A stretch of 64,000 bases of DNA from contig JADDOW010000006.1 of the NCBI GenBank assembly GCA_016782225.1, forward strand, positions 1,213 through 65,212, read 5' to 3'. Positions 42,243 through 53,148 of the stretch are shown here, piece by piece. Under the pieces are notes generated by a model. It was not told the DNA's origin. It was given only the letters and a program-made list of their open reading frames with translations, and did no database searches. A program made the position numbers and the translations under genes. The stretch is from Nitrososphaeraceae archaeon (lineage in GTDB: Archaea; Thermoproteota; Nitrososphaeria; Nitrososphaerales; Nitrososphaeraceae). Position 1 is the first letter of the stretch, and every line of letters starts with the position of its first letter.

Positions 42243-42333
42243 TGTAATGGAGTACCTTTAAACACATATATTATTTTTCCATGCTCAAAAACCCCAAAAA
42301 CGAATACCTTTTTAAAATCGGATTGCGATATTT

Positions 42334-43005
42334 ATGCATATAAAAGACATGGCAAAAAAAGATTCATTTATTACAGATATTACTGATGGTGGCGAGATTG
42401 CCGAGATCAGGAAAATTGCCGATATGCTAAATTCTGATGAAAAGGTGCTCCTTGTCGCAACTCAATCCAGAATTAAATCGGGTGGTTCAGCGTTTTCCCC
42501 CAATACAATCTATGCCACAGACAGAAGAATAATACTAAGAGACCCAAAGATGCTTGGTTTGAAGGCAGAAATAATTGACATACCCTATAACTTCATAACA
42601 AACGCGCATGTTGAGAAAGGATTACTATCAGCTACAGTCACTTTTAATGCCCCAGGTCTGTTTAACCCAAGCGTAAGCAACAGAATTCCCGGTATTGAAC
42701 GATTGCATGTTGACGAAAGAGGGGAGAACGGGGTAATCGATGCAATTCCCAAGAAAAAGGCAGACGAATTGGTAGAGATAATAAGAAACGGAATAACGCA
42801 GATTAGGCCAAACCTTGGGTTTAGTCCCGCAACAGCAGCAGCAGCGGCAGCGACAGCGGCAGGCATGGGAAACAACAACAACAACAATGCAGAAAGGAAA
42901 TCAAATGTAGAAGAATTGACCAAACTTGCGGACCTAAAAGAAAGAGGGGTAATTTCCGAAGAAGAGTTTATCAAAATGAAGGAAAGAATCTTAAAGCATG
43001 ATTGA
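42334..43005 (+). CDS. PH-like (bPH_2) domain + C-terminal SHOCT domain protein
   Basis: SGGSAFSPNTIYATDRRIILRDP; C-terminal LTKLADLKERGVISEEEFIKMKERIL is a classic SHOCT motif. Confidence 0.8.
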   Translation: MHIKDMAKKDSFITDITDGGEIAEIRKIADMLNSDEKVLLVATQSRIKSGGSAFSPNTIYATDRRIILRDPKMLGLKAEIIDIPYNFITNAHVEKGLLSATVTFNAPGLFNPSVSNRIPGIERLHVDERGENGVIDAIPKKKADELVEIIRNGITQIRPNLGFSPATAAAAAATAAGMGNNNNNNAERKSNVEELTKLADLKERGVISEEEFIKMKERILKHD

Positions 43006-43662
43006 CGTGTTTTTGGCAGTCCGACTTTTATATGTGCCCCGATGCAGTACAACAATCTCTCTAAATTATCGCAGTAGCTGCGCGCATTATCCCATATGCC
43101 ACAACGCATCCCCTTTATGCTCATGTTTATGATATTGCCCTCATCTCCTTCACCCTCTCTCGCCCTCTTTTGACCTAAAACTCATAAAACCGCCAAGTGA
43201 AGTCAAAGGCAAGAGCATCCAACTCAGTTCGCAAGAGTCAGGTCAGTGAATGGAGCTCATCAAGGCAATCAGCATCACAATCCCCATACAAAGTCAAACC
43301 CACATGAGCAAAAGATTGAAGAGGGCAAAAATACCTGTTCAAAATCCAAAATCCCAAAAAGCCTTTTTTATCCTTTTGGCTTCAAAGAAGAGATTGCAGC
43401 TGCATAATATGTCCGCATACAAGTCAAAATGATGGACAGTAAGCAAATTAAAATAAAACATACCAGCTAAAAATGTTTGAAACAGACAGCCAATACCATT
43501 ATCTTTTCTCAGCATTTAATCACATTAGTGACGCAAATTAGTGACGCAAATTAAAAGGCATACGGCACAATAACAAAATAGCCAATAACAGAAAAATCAA
43601 ACGGGACATTTTATTTAAGGCAATACTAATAAGAATAAAAAGAGTGAGCCGGAAAAAACTGC

Positions 43663-44067
43663 ATGAGTGAAAAAAACGGCATCAGCAGCAGCAAACAGGA
43701 AGGAGACAAACTTGACATTTTATTTGACAAGCAAAATGAGCTTTTCAGAAAACAGCTGGAGAACAGCGCCGCGGTGAACAAAATGAAAAACCTGTATGAG
43801 ATAAAGGAGCCTTTTGATGGATACCGCATTTTTATGCTGTCAACTGCGCTTTTACATGAGGCAGTAGAGCTTCAGCGGGAAACAAACTGGAAATGGTGGA
43901 AAAAGGAAACCAAAACGGATATTGACAAAGTACAGGGGGAAATAATAGACATATGGCACTTTATGATTCAAGTTTCCATAGAGGCCGGACTTGACTCAAA
44001 AAAGATAGTTGAAAAATATATGGAAAAAAACAGGGAGAATTTAGCAAGGCAGGAAAGGGGATACTAG
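43663..44067 (+). CDS. Dimeric dUTPase / MazG-like all-alpha NTP pyrophosphatase
   Basis: LLHEAVELQRETNWKWWK, GEIIDIWHFMIQVSIEAGLDSKKIVEKYMEKNRENLARQERGY. Confidence 0.75.
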   Translation: MSEKNGISSSKQEGDKLDILFDKQNELFRKQLENSAAVNKMKNLYEIKEPFDGYRIFMLSTALLHEAVELQRETNWKWWKKETKTDIDKVQGEIIDIWHFMIQVSIEAGLDSKKIVEKYMEKNRENLARQERGY

Positions 44068-44113
44068 CCCAATTGGATAACAGACAGCAATAATGCGCAT
44101 GTTGGCCTTTTCA

Positions 44114-44530
44114 TTACGCAAGCAATTCAATCTCATCATACAGCTCCTTGACGGCCAAAGCAAACAAATCATCCTCAAATATCAACAACCAATCGCTAAT
44201 TCCCGTAATGGGTAATTTCCGTATCAGTATTTGGGAATCCCTTAGCGTTGTTTTTACATAGGCGTGTGAAGGCACCCCCTCGTCATTTTCTCTCAAATGG
44301 CACAAATCCCTCTGCAGCTTTATGCCTCTTTGCCCACCCTGAATATTCAGCTTTCTTGTAACGCCATCCCTATCGATTATATCAGATGTAACATAACTCT
44401 GACCGATATCAAAATCAAGGGAAAACGCGAGTTTGATTTTGGATAAACTACTTGATGGTATTTCTTTAGATAGCATTTCGGATTCCTTATCGAAAAACAA
44501 CCCATTGTTTCCTTTCATAAATCCCAACAA
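44114..44530 (-). CDS. Hypothetical protein (138 aa)
   Basis: Intact ORF, plausible protein; no recognised domain. Confidence 0.45.
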   Translation of the reverse strand: MLGFMKGNNGLFFDKESEMLSKEIPSSSLSKIKLAFSLDFDIGQSYVTSDIIDRDGVTRKLNIQGGQRGIKLQRDLCHLRENDEGVPSHAYVKTTLRDSQILIRKLPITGISDWLLIFEDDLFALAVKELYDEIELLA

Positions 44531-44955
44531 AAGACATAAGGGCCAACTAATTTAATAAAACTTTTTTTTTGTATCGGAAACAACATTTTCCTTTGTCACA
44601 GAGAAAACCAGCACGAAAACCATGTCAAGCAAAGAGCAGTAAAACCGTAAAATCCAATGTCTGCAAGTTGAAAAATACACCCATTGTTTTACAAGGCGTC
44701 AAGTGTCATACTGGACATCATGGCTTTAAGAGGAGGCAATGTACTGCCATGTGTCTTGCTTCACCATGGCCAAAGCCAAAAAAAACAACAACAGCAAAAT
44801 CCCGGTGAAAAATAAACAACACAGCAAAAACACAACTTTTCGCAAACAGGTGAATATGCCAAAACAAACTGGTAACAGTTTGGTATATCAAGCGAACAAC
44901 AACAACAACAAAAAAAATCAAAAGACACACAATATCCTTTTTTGCACTCAAACCA

Positions 44956-45636
44956 ATGGTTGGCCCGCAGGTGTTAACAATATATCCCTCCAACTTTACA
45001 ATAACCCTATCACTGCCAATGCGCCGAGACAGCACCAAACCACTTTATAGTCACCGCAAAATCATAGTTGAAATAGGGTCGGGGGACGGAAGGCTGCTTA
45101 ACAATCTCGCGAGCCTTTACCACATGGACGACAATGTTCTTTTAATCGGAATAGAGATTGATGAGCCCCAATACCGCAACTCATGCGCCCAAATCAAAAG
45201 AGGCAACGTGCGGTTTATCAACGATGAATTTGAAAATGTATTGGCAAGTTTTTCTGATGAAACGGTGGATACAGTGATATCGGTTTTGCCTCATCCAGAC
45301 TACATTGACAGGGCACACCAACAAAAATGGGAACCTGTCTACAAGGTCATATTGGATAAAATGAAACCCTGTGGGCATTTCATACTGGTTACCGAACTAA
45401 CAGACGAACTTTTGGAGCCAGTCTCAGTTTCAGACTACAAGGTTTGGAAAGGATGGGTTGTCGAAACATTTGGCTTGATTGGCTTTGATGTAGCAAAGGT
45501 CATGGATGGGGCGCCACTGTATTTTTCGTCACACTATCTTGACAAATTCAAAAACGATCCTCAAAGGATAAAAATCATAACGCTGGTATTGACTAAAAAA
45601 ACGGCTAACAACAGCAGCAATAGAGTTACTAACTAA
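44956..45636 (+). CDS. TrmB-like class I SAM methyltransferase (possible true start 45019)
   Basis: IIVEIGSGDGRLLNNLASL, LLIGIEIDEPQYRNSC, VDTVISVLPHPDYIDRAHQQKW, MKPCGHFILVTE. Confidence 0.7.
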   Translation: MVGPQVLTIYPSNFTITLSLPMRRDSTKPLYSHRKIIVEIGSGDGRLLNNLASLYHMDDNVLLIGIEIDEPQYRNSCAQIKRGNVRFINDEFENVLASFSDETVDTVISVLPHPDYIDRAHQQKWEPVYKVILDKMKPCGHFILVTELTDELLEPVSVSDYKVWKGWVVETFGLIGFDVAKVMDGAPLYFSSHYLDKFKNDPQRIKIITLVLTKKTANNSSNRVTN

Positions 45637-46357
45637 GGCATGTTTTTTAACAGATGGCTATGGGAGGACATTGGTAGCGACAGCAGCAGCAGCAGCAGCA
45701 GTATCCAATACTTCAATTTATAAACTTCAAGGTCACGCAATGCTACGCCAAAGATTGCAATCACCATAACTTTTTGTGGTAATGTCATTGTTATTTGGAA
45801 TCTAAAAGTATATCGCCAAATTATTTGGCATCACCTTGATTTTAGAATCCTTATCACTCCAAAGTATCGCCTTTTTTATGACACAAACTAGAGCGGAAAG
45901 AGGTTACTTTGTTATTTTGCTGATTTTTCTGTCCCTGTTTAATATCACAATAATGAGAATAGGAAACACCAACCCGATAAGAAGCAGCAGTTCTATTGTA
46001 ATAGCAATAAAAAAACCCATCATAATCAGCCAAACATAACAAATTGTAATTATATAGTCATAAGTGCTCTGTAACATATTACTATTGAAATCACCTTTAA
46101 TAGATTGCCAGAGATTCTATAATAAGGTTATTTAACAAAATCAAACTTCCATTTGTTCACAAAGCATCACAGGCAACAACAATAGTATTGGTAATAGTAG
46201 CCATCGCAACAGGTTTCCGATAGAAAAGATTCAGGTTCTTTTGTCAATCAAATAAACCGACACACAATCACCCTGAGACAAAAAGCAAGAGGTAGAGGAA
46301 GAGGAAGGAGAAAAGGAATGGTTTAATTATGATAGACCCGCATTATTCGTTCTGCGG

Positions 46358-46819
46358 ATGTCCATTTCCTCGTCTTTTTCCCAACCGTTACTTATTTATG
46401 ATGACAAATGCTCATCTTGCGCGAAATTTGCCAGAACGGCAGCCAATCTATCCAGAGGATGGATACGCATTGCCGGTCATTATTATTCGCAGGAAGCCAT
46501 AGACTCAAAAAAGATGATCTTTCCCCCCGACTACGATGCAACCAAAATGTTTTGGCTAATCAACAGAAAAGGAGCTTATGGTGCCCGACTGGGTTTGATA
46601 CAAGTGGTAAAGGAGATTGCTTTGGGAATTTTCAAAAGCAGATTCAACGCACAGCACAAAAACAACAAAGATTACAATAAAAATAGCAGCAGCAGCAGCA
46701 GCAGCAACGAAATGGCAGAAAACTGTAGGTATAACGACAAAGAGTCATGCATGTCCACCAAAAACACATTGAGCCGCATTTTTAACATGATGAAAAACAG
46801 CGATAAGATAAAATTCTAA
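46358..46819 (+). CDS. DCC (DUF393)-like thiol-disulfide oxidoreductase family protein
   Basis: QPLLIYDDKCSSCAKFARTA matches the DCC N-terminal motif; poly-Ser tract. Confidence 0.6.
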   Translation: MSISSSFSQPLLIYDDKCSSCAKFARTAANLSRGWIRIAGHYYSQEAIDSKKMIFPPDYDATKMFWLINRKGAYGARLGLIQVVKEIALGIFKSRFNAQHKNNKDYNKNSSSSSSSNEMAENCRYNDKESCMSTKNTLSRIFNMMKNSDKIKF

Positions 46820-47330
46820 GTTTTGGCATAAACTAACGCATCAAACCATAACGGTCAAGCCAAAAAAAACACAAGTCAGCGCCCGCGCAATTTTTCTCAT
46901 AGACATGATAAAAAAGATCAAGAAGCAGCAATGCATTGGTAATACATGTTACATTTTGTGAACGGCAACAGAAGCGTTTCCTTTGGGCTTATTTAACTAA
47001 AGAGTGGTAACATGTAACATGTTTCCACATTTGGTTTGCAGGGCCAGGCTATTTACAATACATTGCTCTGCAGCCAAATAAAACAAAATCAAATTAAGTC
47101 AAAAAGACTTTTCGCGGTATAATAGGCACAAGAAACACAATTTGGGCACAAAGATAACCAAACCACACGTTTTTGTTTGATCACTAAACGAACAAAGACA
47201 GATGACTGATTGCCTTCTTGCTCAAAAAATGACGATAGACAGACAGAGAGATAGATGGAAATAGCTTGATGGATGGGTGGCCAAATCGCACGCGAATAGA
47301 TAAATTAGATACGGTCAGCCAAAAAAGCAT

Positions 47331-49301
47331 TTGATTCCGTTTAACCATTGGAGCCTTTCGCAGGTTTCAAAGATATCAAAACCACCACATTCTATTTGCA
47401 TCACAAGAGTTTTTTTAATAATCACAGTTTCATTTGCTGCTGTTGCGTCACTTTATCCATTTCACCAACAGTTTGAGGATCAGCAAGAAGGACAACAGGC
47501 ATTCGCAACACCACATAAAAAAAACTATAAGGATATGGACAACCACATATATCAGATACCTTCAGAATCAAAACCAGCATCATCAGAGCCAGAGGGAGGA
47601 GACGTCATAAACAAAGACAAATCCGCCTCAAAAACATACCAAAACCCAGGCCATGGCATAAAGATTCAATACCCAAATGACTGGACCTTTTCGGAGGAAA
47701 ACGGAAGCATAGTCAAATTCGGACAGCAAAAGTATTTGCAACTTGATGACGGGAGCTTTGTTGCGTTTTATTCGCCATTGGAAAGCAGCAATGACACCCA
47801 TTTAGCCAATTTGAGGGTTTACGCCAAAGACTTGCCTGCAGAAATTGAAAAACTAGATGGCAAATCCCACTTGTCCCTATTGGATCTGTACTCAATTTAT
47901 TTTTCCCATTTCTTAAAGTACTCCAATTTCACAGTAGTAGAGCCCATTGCAAAAACCAGCCTGGGGACCGACAACAAAAGCGCGTACCAGATAAAATACG
48001 CATCAGGGGACGGGAATCAGAAGCAGCAGCAGCAGCAGTCCATGCTAGACACATTTACCCTTTACAATAACAAAATATACGGTTTAAGGTACACATCAGA
48101 GCCAAACGAGTATTCCAAACACTTGCCGGCTGCAAAAACCATGGCAGAGTCCTTTGAGACAAAACAAAAGGAGAAGCAAAACGAGAAAAGAACAGATGGA
48201 ACAGAATTGGCCAATGAAAGGCCCCAAACCGACAAATCCACCACCGACTCTTTTCATGGGGCGGTAACAGACGACAACAACAACAACAATAGTAACAACG
48301 GCAATAATTTTGCTTTTGGTAATTCCTCCTCAAAAACACATTTGGATTTGCTTAAAAACCACACGCTAGCCAAAATAAACGAGGACAGGCAAAAATTTGG
48401 TTTGCGCCCCGTTAACCTAAGCCACAACAGCGCAGCGCAATACCTGGCCGAAAACATCCTGTCAACAAAGTACATGTCCCACCTAACAACAAATGGCGAA
48501 AAGCCATACATGCTTTATTCCAAACTGGGAGGTTTAGGGAAGCTAAGGCAAAATGTGGCCTTTATAGGTGATCCCAATCTTTATGACAAATGCGTTAGCT
48601 TAGAGATAGACTGCAAAAAAATCAACCCACCAAAAACAATAAACCTGCTTGAGGACATCATGGTATACAACGATGCCCATGCGAAATGGCACCACCGACA
48701 CAACATACTGGATATGTACCCTACCCATGTTAGCCTTGGAATCGCATACGACGACTATTCCTTTGCGCTGGTGCAGAACTTTGAAAACAATTACATAAAT
48801 CTTTCCACACCGATGGTTTTGGGCAACAGTGACAGGCATGTAATGAGCATTTCAGGAACGCTATTGGACAACACCACCAGATTTCACAGTGTTGAGATAT
48901 ATTATGACGATTTGCCTTCAAAGTCCTTTTATGAGAAATACAAAGACCCAAACCTTTACCAGCCCGGCAAGCTTGTCGCGGCGGTAAGGGCGGCAACCAA
49001 TGTGGGTTTTGCCCCAGGCAACAGCAACAGCAACAGCAGCGTATTGGGAAACTATTCGCCCCTAATGCCATCATCAAACATCACGATGATAAAACCAACA
49101 CATGAAAAATACTTTGGTTCTCAAGATATAGGTAACAACGGCAACGGCAATGACAATCAGACTGCCATATCTCTAGTGTTTGATGTGACGCCTTTACTAA
49201 AAGAGAATAAAGCAGGCGTATATACGGTTGTGATAGTTTTGGAGGATCAAAATCACAACGTGTTCCCAGGCGGCGCACACTCAATCTTTTACCATGGATA
49301 G
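47331..49301 (+). CDS. Secreted protein with PsbP-like region and CAP/SCP domain
   Basis: Signal peptide; HLDLLKNHTLAKINEDRQKFGLRPVNLSHNSAAQYLAENILSTKYMSHLTTNGEKPYMLYSKLGG...HAKWHHRHNILDMYPTHVSLGIAYDDYSFALVQNF is CAP-like. Confidence 0.75.
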   Translation: MIPFNHWSLSQVSKISKPPHSICITRVFLIITVSFAAVASLYPFHQQFEDQQEGQQAFATPHKKNYKDMDNHIYQIPSESKPASSEPEGGDVINKDKSASKTYQNPGHGIKIQYPNDWTFSEENGSIVKFGQQKYLQLDDGSFVAFYSPLESSNDTHLANLRVYAKDLPAEIEKLDGKSHLSLLDLYSIYFSHFLKYSNFTVVEPIAKTSLGTDNKSAYQIKYASGDGNQKQQQQQSMLDTFTLYNNKIYGLRYTSEPNEYSKHLPAAKTMAESFETKQKEKQNEKRTDGTELANERPQTDKSTTDSFHGAVTDDNNNNNSNNGNNFAFGNSSSKTHLDLLKNHTLAKINEDRQKFGLRPVNLSHNSAAQYLAENILSTKYMSHLTTNGEKPYMLYSKLGGLGKLRQNVAFIGDPNLYDKCVSLEIDCKKINPPKTINLLEDIMVYNDAHAKWHHRHNILDMYPTHVSLGIAYDDYSFALVQNFENNYINLSTPMVLGNSDRHVMSISGTLLDNTTRFHSVEIYYDDLPSKSFYEKYKDPNLYQPGKLVAAVRAATNVGFAPGNSNSNSSVLGNYSPLMPSSNITMIKPTHEKYFGSQDIGNNGNGNDNQTAISLVFDVTPLLKENKAGVYTVVIVLEDQNHNVFPGGAHSIFYHG

Positions 49302-49447
49302 CCACAGAAAGAAAATAACAAAAGCCGGAAGGCAACAGGCAACAGACAAACCACAAGACAACCCATTTCATCATTTACCTTGATAAAATAAACAAAACAC
49401 CATTGCAAACAAAATGGGTGGTGTTTGGGCAACCCACATATACCAAT

Positions 49448-50482
49448 CTACAGTTTACTCCAATGATCACTGGACCTATCCCATTTGCCGGAGTTGTACC
49501 GAATGGTCCAGCGATGCATAAAATACATAGAAACAAAAGATGTCAACGCCAAATATACAGGGTAGAAGGACATTGAAGAGTTTTGGACAATAATCTGGGC
49601 AACACCAACCATCACAATGTAGGTTGGCACACAAACGACTACGGCTTTGCCAAAATGACAGATTCGGGCGAAAGCCGAGAAATTAACAAAAGGTATTAGC
49701 GAAAGGATTAGCTGAGTGACAAGGCTTACCTTTTCATCCATCTTATCCCCATGAGCACTGCCATCTCTATCAATCTGCCTGTTCCACATGATGCTCCACC
49801 TTCCCGCAAAGAAAACAAGCACCACCCCAAACAATATCACAAACAGACTGAACCTATCCTCCCCCCTCAAAGGGAAATACGGGTAGCTTGGCATTATGGA
49901 CAGCAACACGATTATCCCTATCAGCAGGGGAAACGTGGATGTTATGGCCATCTCCAGCCGCTGAACCCTAAAAAAGGCCCAAAGGTTGACCATGGGTATG
50001 AGTGCATACAGCATGTGCCACCATACGCTTACCTTTTGGTTAAAATAGTTGTATCTATTTTGCCTAAAGGCATAGTCTGAAAAATTGAAATAGTCAGACG
50101 GGTTTCTGTTCCACCCGCCTCCACCCCCTCCAAAACCTTTGGAGGAAGAAGAGGATGAGAAACCACCTGATGCTGATGCTGCTGCATCAGCGGATGAATA
50201 GTAATAACCACTATTATTGTTTTTGTTTGCACCGTAGGGATTTCCTGCCCTATAATCGTTGACGACGGTTCTGCCATGATCATAGTTGTATCTTTTTTGT
50301 TTGTCTGACAGGACATTGTACGCCTCATTGATTTTTTTCATTTTATCTGGTGCTGAGGGAGACTTGTTTTTGTCAGGATGATACTTCATGGCAGTGGCTC
50401 TATAAGCTAGCTTTATCTGATGAAATGTGGCGTTCTCAGGGATTCCAAGTATAGAATAATAGCCTTTTGGGTCCACAGTCAA
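49448..50482 (-). CDS. J-domain (DnaJ-like) membrane protein
   Basis: GYYSILGIPENATFHQIKLAYRATAMKYHPDKNKSPSAPDKMKKINEAYNVLSDKQKRYNYD; C-terminal TM segments. Confidence 0.88.
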   Translation of the reverse strand: MTVDPKGYYSILGIPENATFHQIKLAYRATAMKYHPDKNKSPSAPDKMKKINEAYNVLSDKQKRYNYDHGRTVVNDYRAGNPYGANKNNNSGYYYSSADAAASASGGFSSSSSSKGFGGGGGGWNRNPSDYFNFSDYAFRQNRYNYFNQKVSVWWHMLYALIPMVNLWAFFRVQRLEMAITSTFPLLIGIIVLLSIMPSYPYFPLRGEDRFSLFVILFGVVLVFFAGRWSIMWNRQIDRDGSAHGDKMDEKVSLVTQLILSLIPFVNFSAFARICHFGKAVVVCVPTYIVMVGVAQIIVQNSSMSFYPVYLALTSFVSMYFMHRWTIRYNSGKWDRSSDHWSKL

Positions 50483-50973
50483 TTAAAGGAATCTAAACAA
50501 TTTATTCTTTATATTTTAGGAGGCTGAAGATAAACACATAGGATGCCACATTTACCATTTACCACTAACCACAGATAAGACCCTGCACAGCACCATAACA
50601 ACGTTTAACACAAAAACACAGAGACAAACCCGCAGGCAAGGTGCAAAACAGTGCGCAATACCATAACAGCAACAGTGTGCCGTCATGCTAATGGGTGTAA
50701 AGTAGAAATATTATTTTGTCAAAAGAAAATGTAACATCTACATTCAATAAAAACAAAGAGAATAGCCTGCCTCAATACACTCAAAGACATCGCATTGACA
50801 TCTATATGTACCTTTTTTATGTGGAAAAAATCATGGCCAAAAAACCAAAGTTGACTTACCTTTTTTCAAAATGCATTTCTTTAGAGTTTCTTTCTTTTGG
50901 CAAGAGGTTTAGGGTGAAGTGGACTGCAAATGGAATTTAAATCATTTGCCATTGTATCGTATTTGGGCTAGCA

Positions 50974-52167
50974 ATGATATTTGACAAAATACTCAAGCGA
51001 GGCGGCATCGAGTTTGACATAATACTAGACAAAGACAAATACAAAGCAGGTCAAAAGGTGAAAGGTTACCTTACTGTCTCATCAAAGAAGGAAGTCAAGG
51101 TAAGGAGCTTACGGCTTATTGCAGAGGGCATAGAAAGCACCAGAATTTCCGTATCTGAAAGATCATCTTCTTCATCATCATCCTCATCATCATCCACTGT
51201 CAAGACAAAGTTTGAATTAAATGCATTCTTCTCAATTGATTTGTCTGATGCCCTTCAGGGGTTATACAAAAATGACACCATAGATAACGATAGCGTATTT
51301 TCTATAAAAAGCGGCATAACAGGAGAAATTCCGTTTGAATTTATCCTACCCCTTGACGCACATCCATCTTACAGGGGAAAACACGCTACAATTTCATACC
51401 ATGTGAAGGCTACAGCAGACCGCGACAACTGGTTTGACAAAAACAAAAAGGTTTTGTTTGCAGTTACCAACTCCCAGCACAACCAAAACCAACTCATTGC
51501 CAACAAAGATAAGGAGCATGAGAGTTTCAGCAGCGGGCGCACAAGACCGACCACAGTACAAGATGATGATGAGGGCATACCAAAGCGCCAATTCAAGGCG
51601 CCATCGTGCACCTCAATGACAGGGGAAGGAAAAATAAACATTGATCTCAGTAAGATCATCTTTTCCACCAAGGGCAAATTTGACTACACCAAAGAGAGCA
51701 ATGAGGCAAAGGTTGAGTTTATCCCGAAAGAGAGCGACGGCAAAAGCATTTGTCCCTATCCCCCTGGTGAAACAATAAAAGGAAACGTGATAGTCACAAA
51801 AGACATAACAGGGAAAAAAATAAACCATGTTGAGATTAGCATTAACGGAATCGAATACGCATATGCAGAGGGATACGAAAGAATAACCCAAATGGAGCGA
51901 TATGTGCAAAAAGCACATTTAAAAAAAGACGGCGAACCAGAGGAGGAGAGGAGGGAAAGGAGACTGTCAAACACAAAAAGCTACGAGAACGATATGGCTA
52001 GCAGCAGCAGCAACAATCCATCTTTTCCCTTTGAGATAAAGATTCCCGAAAGCGTAAACCGAAGCTATGCGGGAAAATACTCGGAGTATTTTTGGGGACT
52101 TGATGCCAAAATAAACCTAGGGCTTTCAAAAGATCTGCACGCCAAAAAACTAATTGAGATAGCCTAA
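50974..52167 (+). CDS. Arrestin-fold / Spo0M-like protein
   Basis: GIEFDIILDKDKYKAGQKVKGYLTVSSKKEVKVRSLRLIAEGIE ... GEIPFEFILPLDAHPSYRGKHATISYHVKATADR: arrestin-type beta-sandwich pattern. Confidence 0.7.
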   Translation: MIFDKILKRGGIEFDIILDKDKYKAGQKVKGYLTVSSKKEVKVRSLRLIAEGIESTRISVSERSSSSSSSSSSSTVKTKFELNAFFSIDLSDALQGLYKNDTIDNDSVFSIKSGITGEIPFEFILPLDAHPSYRGKHATISYHVKATADRDNWFDKNKKVLFAVTNSQHNQNQLIANKDKEHESFSSGRTRPTTVQDDDEGIPKRQFKAPSCTSMTGEGKINIDLSKIIFSTKGKFDYTKESNEAKVEFIPKESDGKSICPYPPGETIKGNVIVTKDITGKKINHVEISINGIEYAYAEGYERITQMERYVQKAHLKKDGEPEEERRERRLSNTKSYENDMASSSSNNPSFPFEIKIPESVNRSYAGKYSEYFWGLDAKINLGLSKDLHAKKLIEIA

Positions 52168-52804
52168 CAATCAATTCAATCGCACTCAATGAAACTCACA
52201 GGCAACTGTCAACATATCAAATAGCACCGTCTTTTACGGCTTTGGTTCCGTCTTTTGAGCAGCATCCAATGCAGAATCGCAAAGTAATCAAGGTCATGCT
52301 TTTTGTGTTCCCGACAATGAACGTTAGACACCATAAGCAAACAAAAAAAGTACATTGTTGTTTTGCAAAAACCAAAACATTTATGGCATTAACTAAACAG
52401 AGCAACCGAGCAAACAAAACAACAATCACAAACAAACAGCTCAGAGCTAGAAGTTTATCATCATTACTGCTTGCAAAGACAAAGGTACACATGGCGAAAT
52501 AAAAACATTATTTTAGGCGATGGGAATGTCCACAACAAAAAATTGGGAAAAAAACACAGGATTTTGGCTTTCAGCAGGAGAGGCCAAAAACAAAAGAAAA
52601 CGCATCAGTTCTTTCCCTTATTCCCAGGCAGATTTATACTGAAAGCTTTTCTGATGCAGGCCTAATGGTACACAAGGCGTCATGGAGACACACAAGATGA
52701 ATGGAAACCACTGTTGCAAAGTTTGGCAGAATTTGAGAGTTTTATCCCCATTATTAAAATATATAAATTATTATGGATGATGCACATAGAATATGTGAAA
52801 GCAG

Positions 52805-52878
52805 GGGCTGATGGTTCAGCTTGGTACGAACGTTCGATTCGCAATCGAAAAATCGCGGGTTCAAATCCCGCTCAGTCC
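52805..52878 (+). tRNA. tRNA-Ala (anticodon CGC)
   Basis: Complete cloverleaf: GGGCTGA/TCAGTCC acceptor with G3:U70 pair, GTTC/GAAC D-stem, TTCGA-TTCGCAA-TCGAA anticodon arm, GCGGG-TTCAAAT-CCCGC T-arm; discriminator A at 52879. Confidence 0.95.
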
Positions 52879-52883
52879 ATCGA
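52869..52883 (+). repeat. attL-like core (tRNA-Ala 3' end)
   Basis: CGCTCAGTCCATCGA, identical to 62254-62268. Confidence 0.85.
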
Positions 52884-52935
52884 ACACTTTTCGGAGGAAA
52901 TGCCCGTGAGTTATTGTGCTTAATTTATTAAAATA

Positions 52936-53078
52936 GTTGACCATCAAAATACATAACTTTGGTTTTAAAATAGCAAAAAAGTTGACTATATGGTTGACCA
53001 TCGAACCACGAAATTATAATTGATGGTCAACTATTGAATGTAATTAGTCAACCATCAACTCCTGATGGTCAACCATCA
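52936..53078. promoter_or_regulatory. Cluster of GTTGACCATCA / TGATGGTCAAC motifs in both orientations between tRNA/att and integrase
   Basis: Copies at 52936-52946, 52981-52991 (variant GTTGACTATAT), 52993-53002, 53021-53031 (reverse), 53047-53057 (variant GTCAACCATCA), and palindrome TGATGGT-CA-ACCATCA at 53063-53078. Confidence 0.75.
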
Positions 53079-53148
53079 GTTTTCTAGGGTTTACTATTCA
53101 GTTAAACCTAAAACTTATTTATAAGGTTTGCCTATATTATAACAATAA

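Noticed and set aside
44739-45050. 103-aa Asn/Lys-rich ORF overlapping the TrmB-like gene
   Set aside because: Low-complexity composition and overlap in a different frame with a recognisable methyltransferase.
48055-49077. Several minus-strand ORFs in the CAP-domain gene
   Set aside because: Antisense to a long coherent secreted protein; Cys/Leu runs derive from CAG/AAC microsatellites.
52714-52923. ORF of 69 aa across the tRNA
   Set aside because: Overlaps a structurally perfect tRNA-Ala; spurious translation.
52936-53078. Possible mini-CRISPR from the repeated GTTGACCATCA motif
   Set aside because: Motifs are about 11 bp, occur in both orientations and at irregular spacing; fit protein-binding sites rather than CRISPR.
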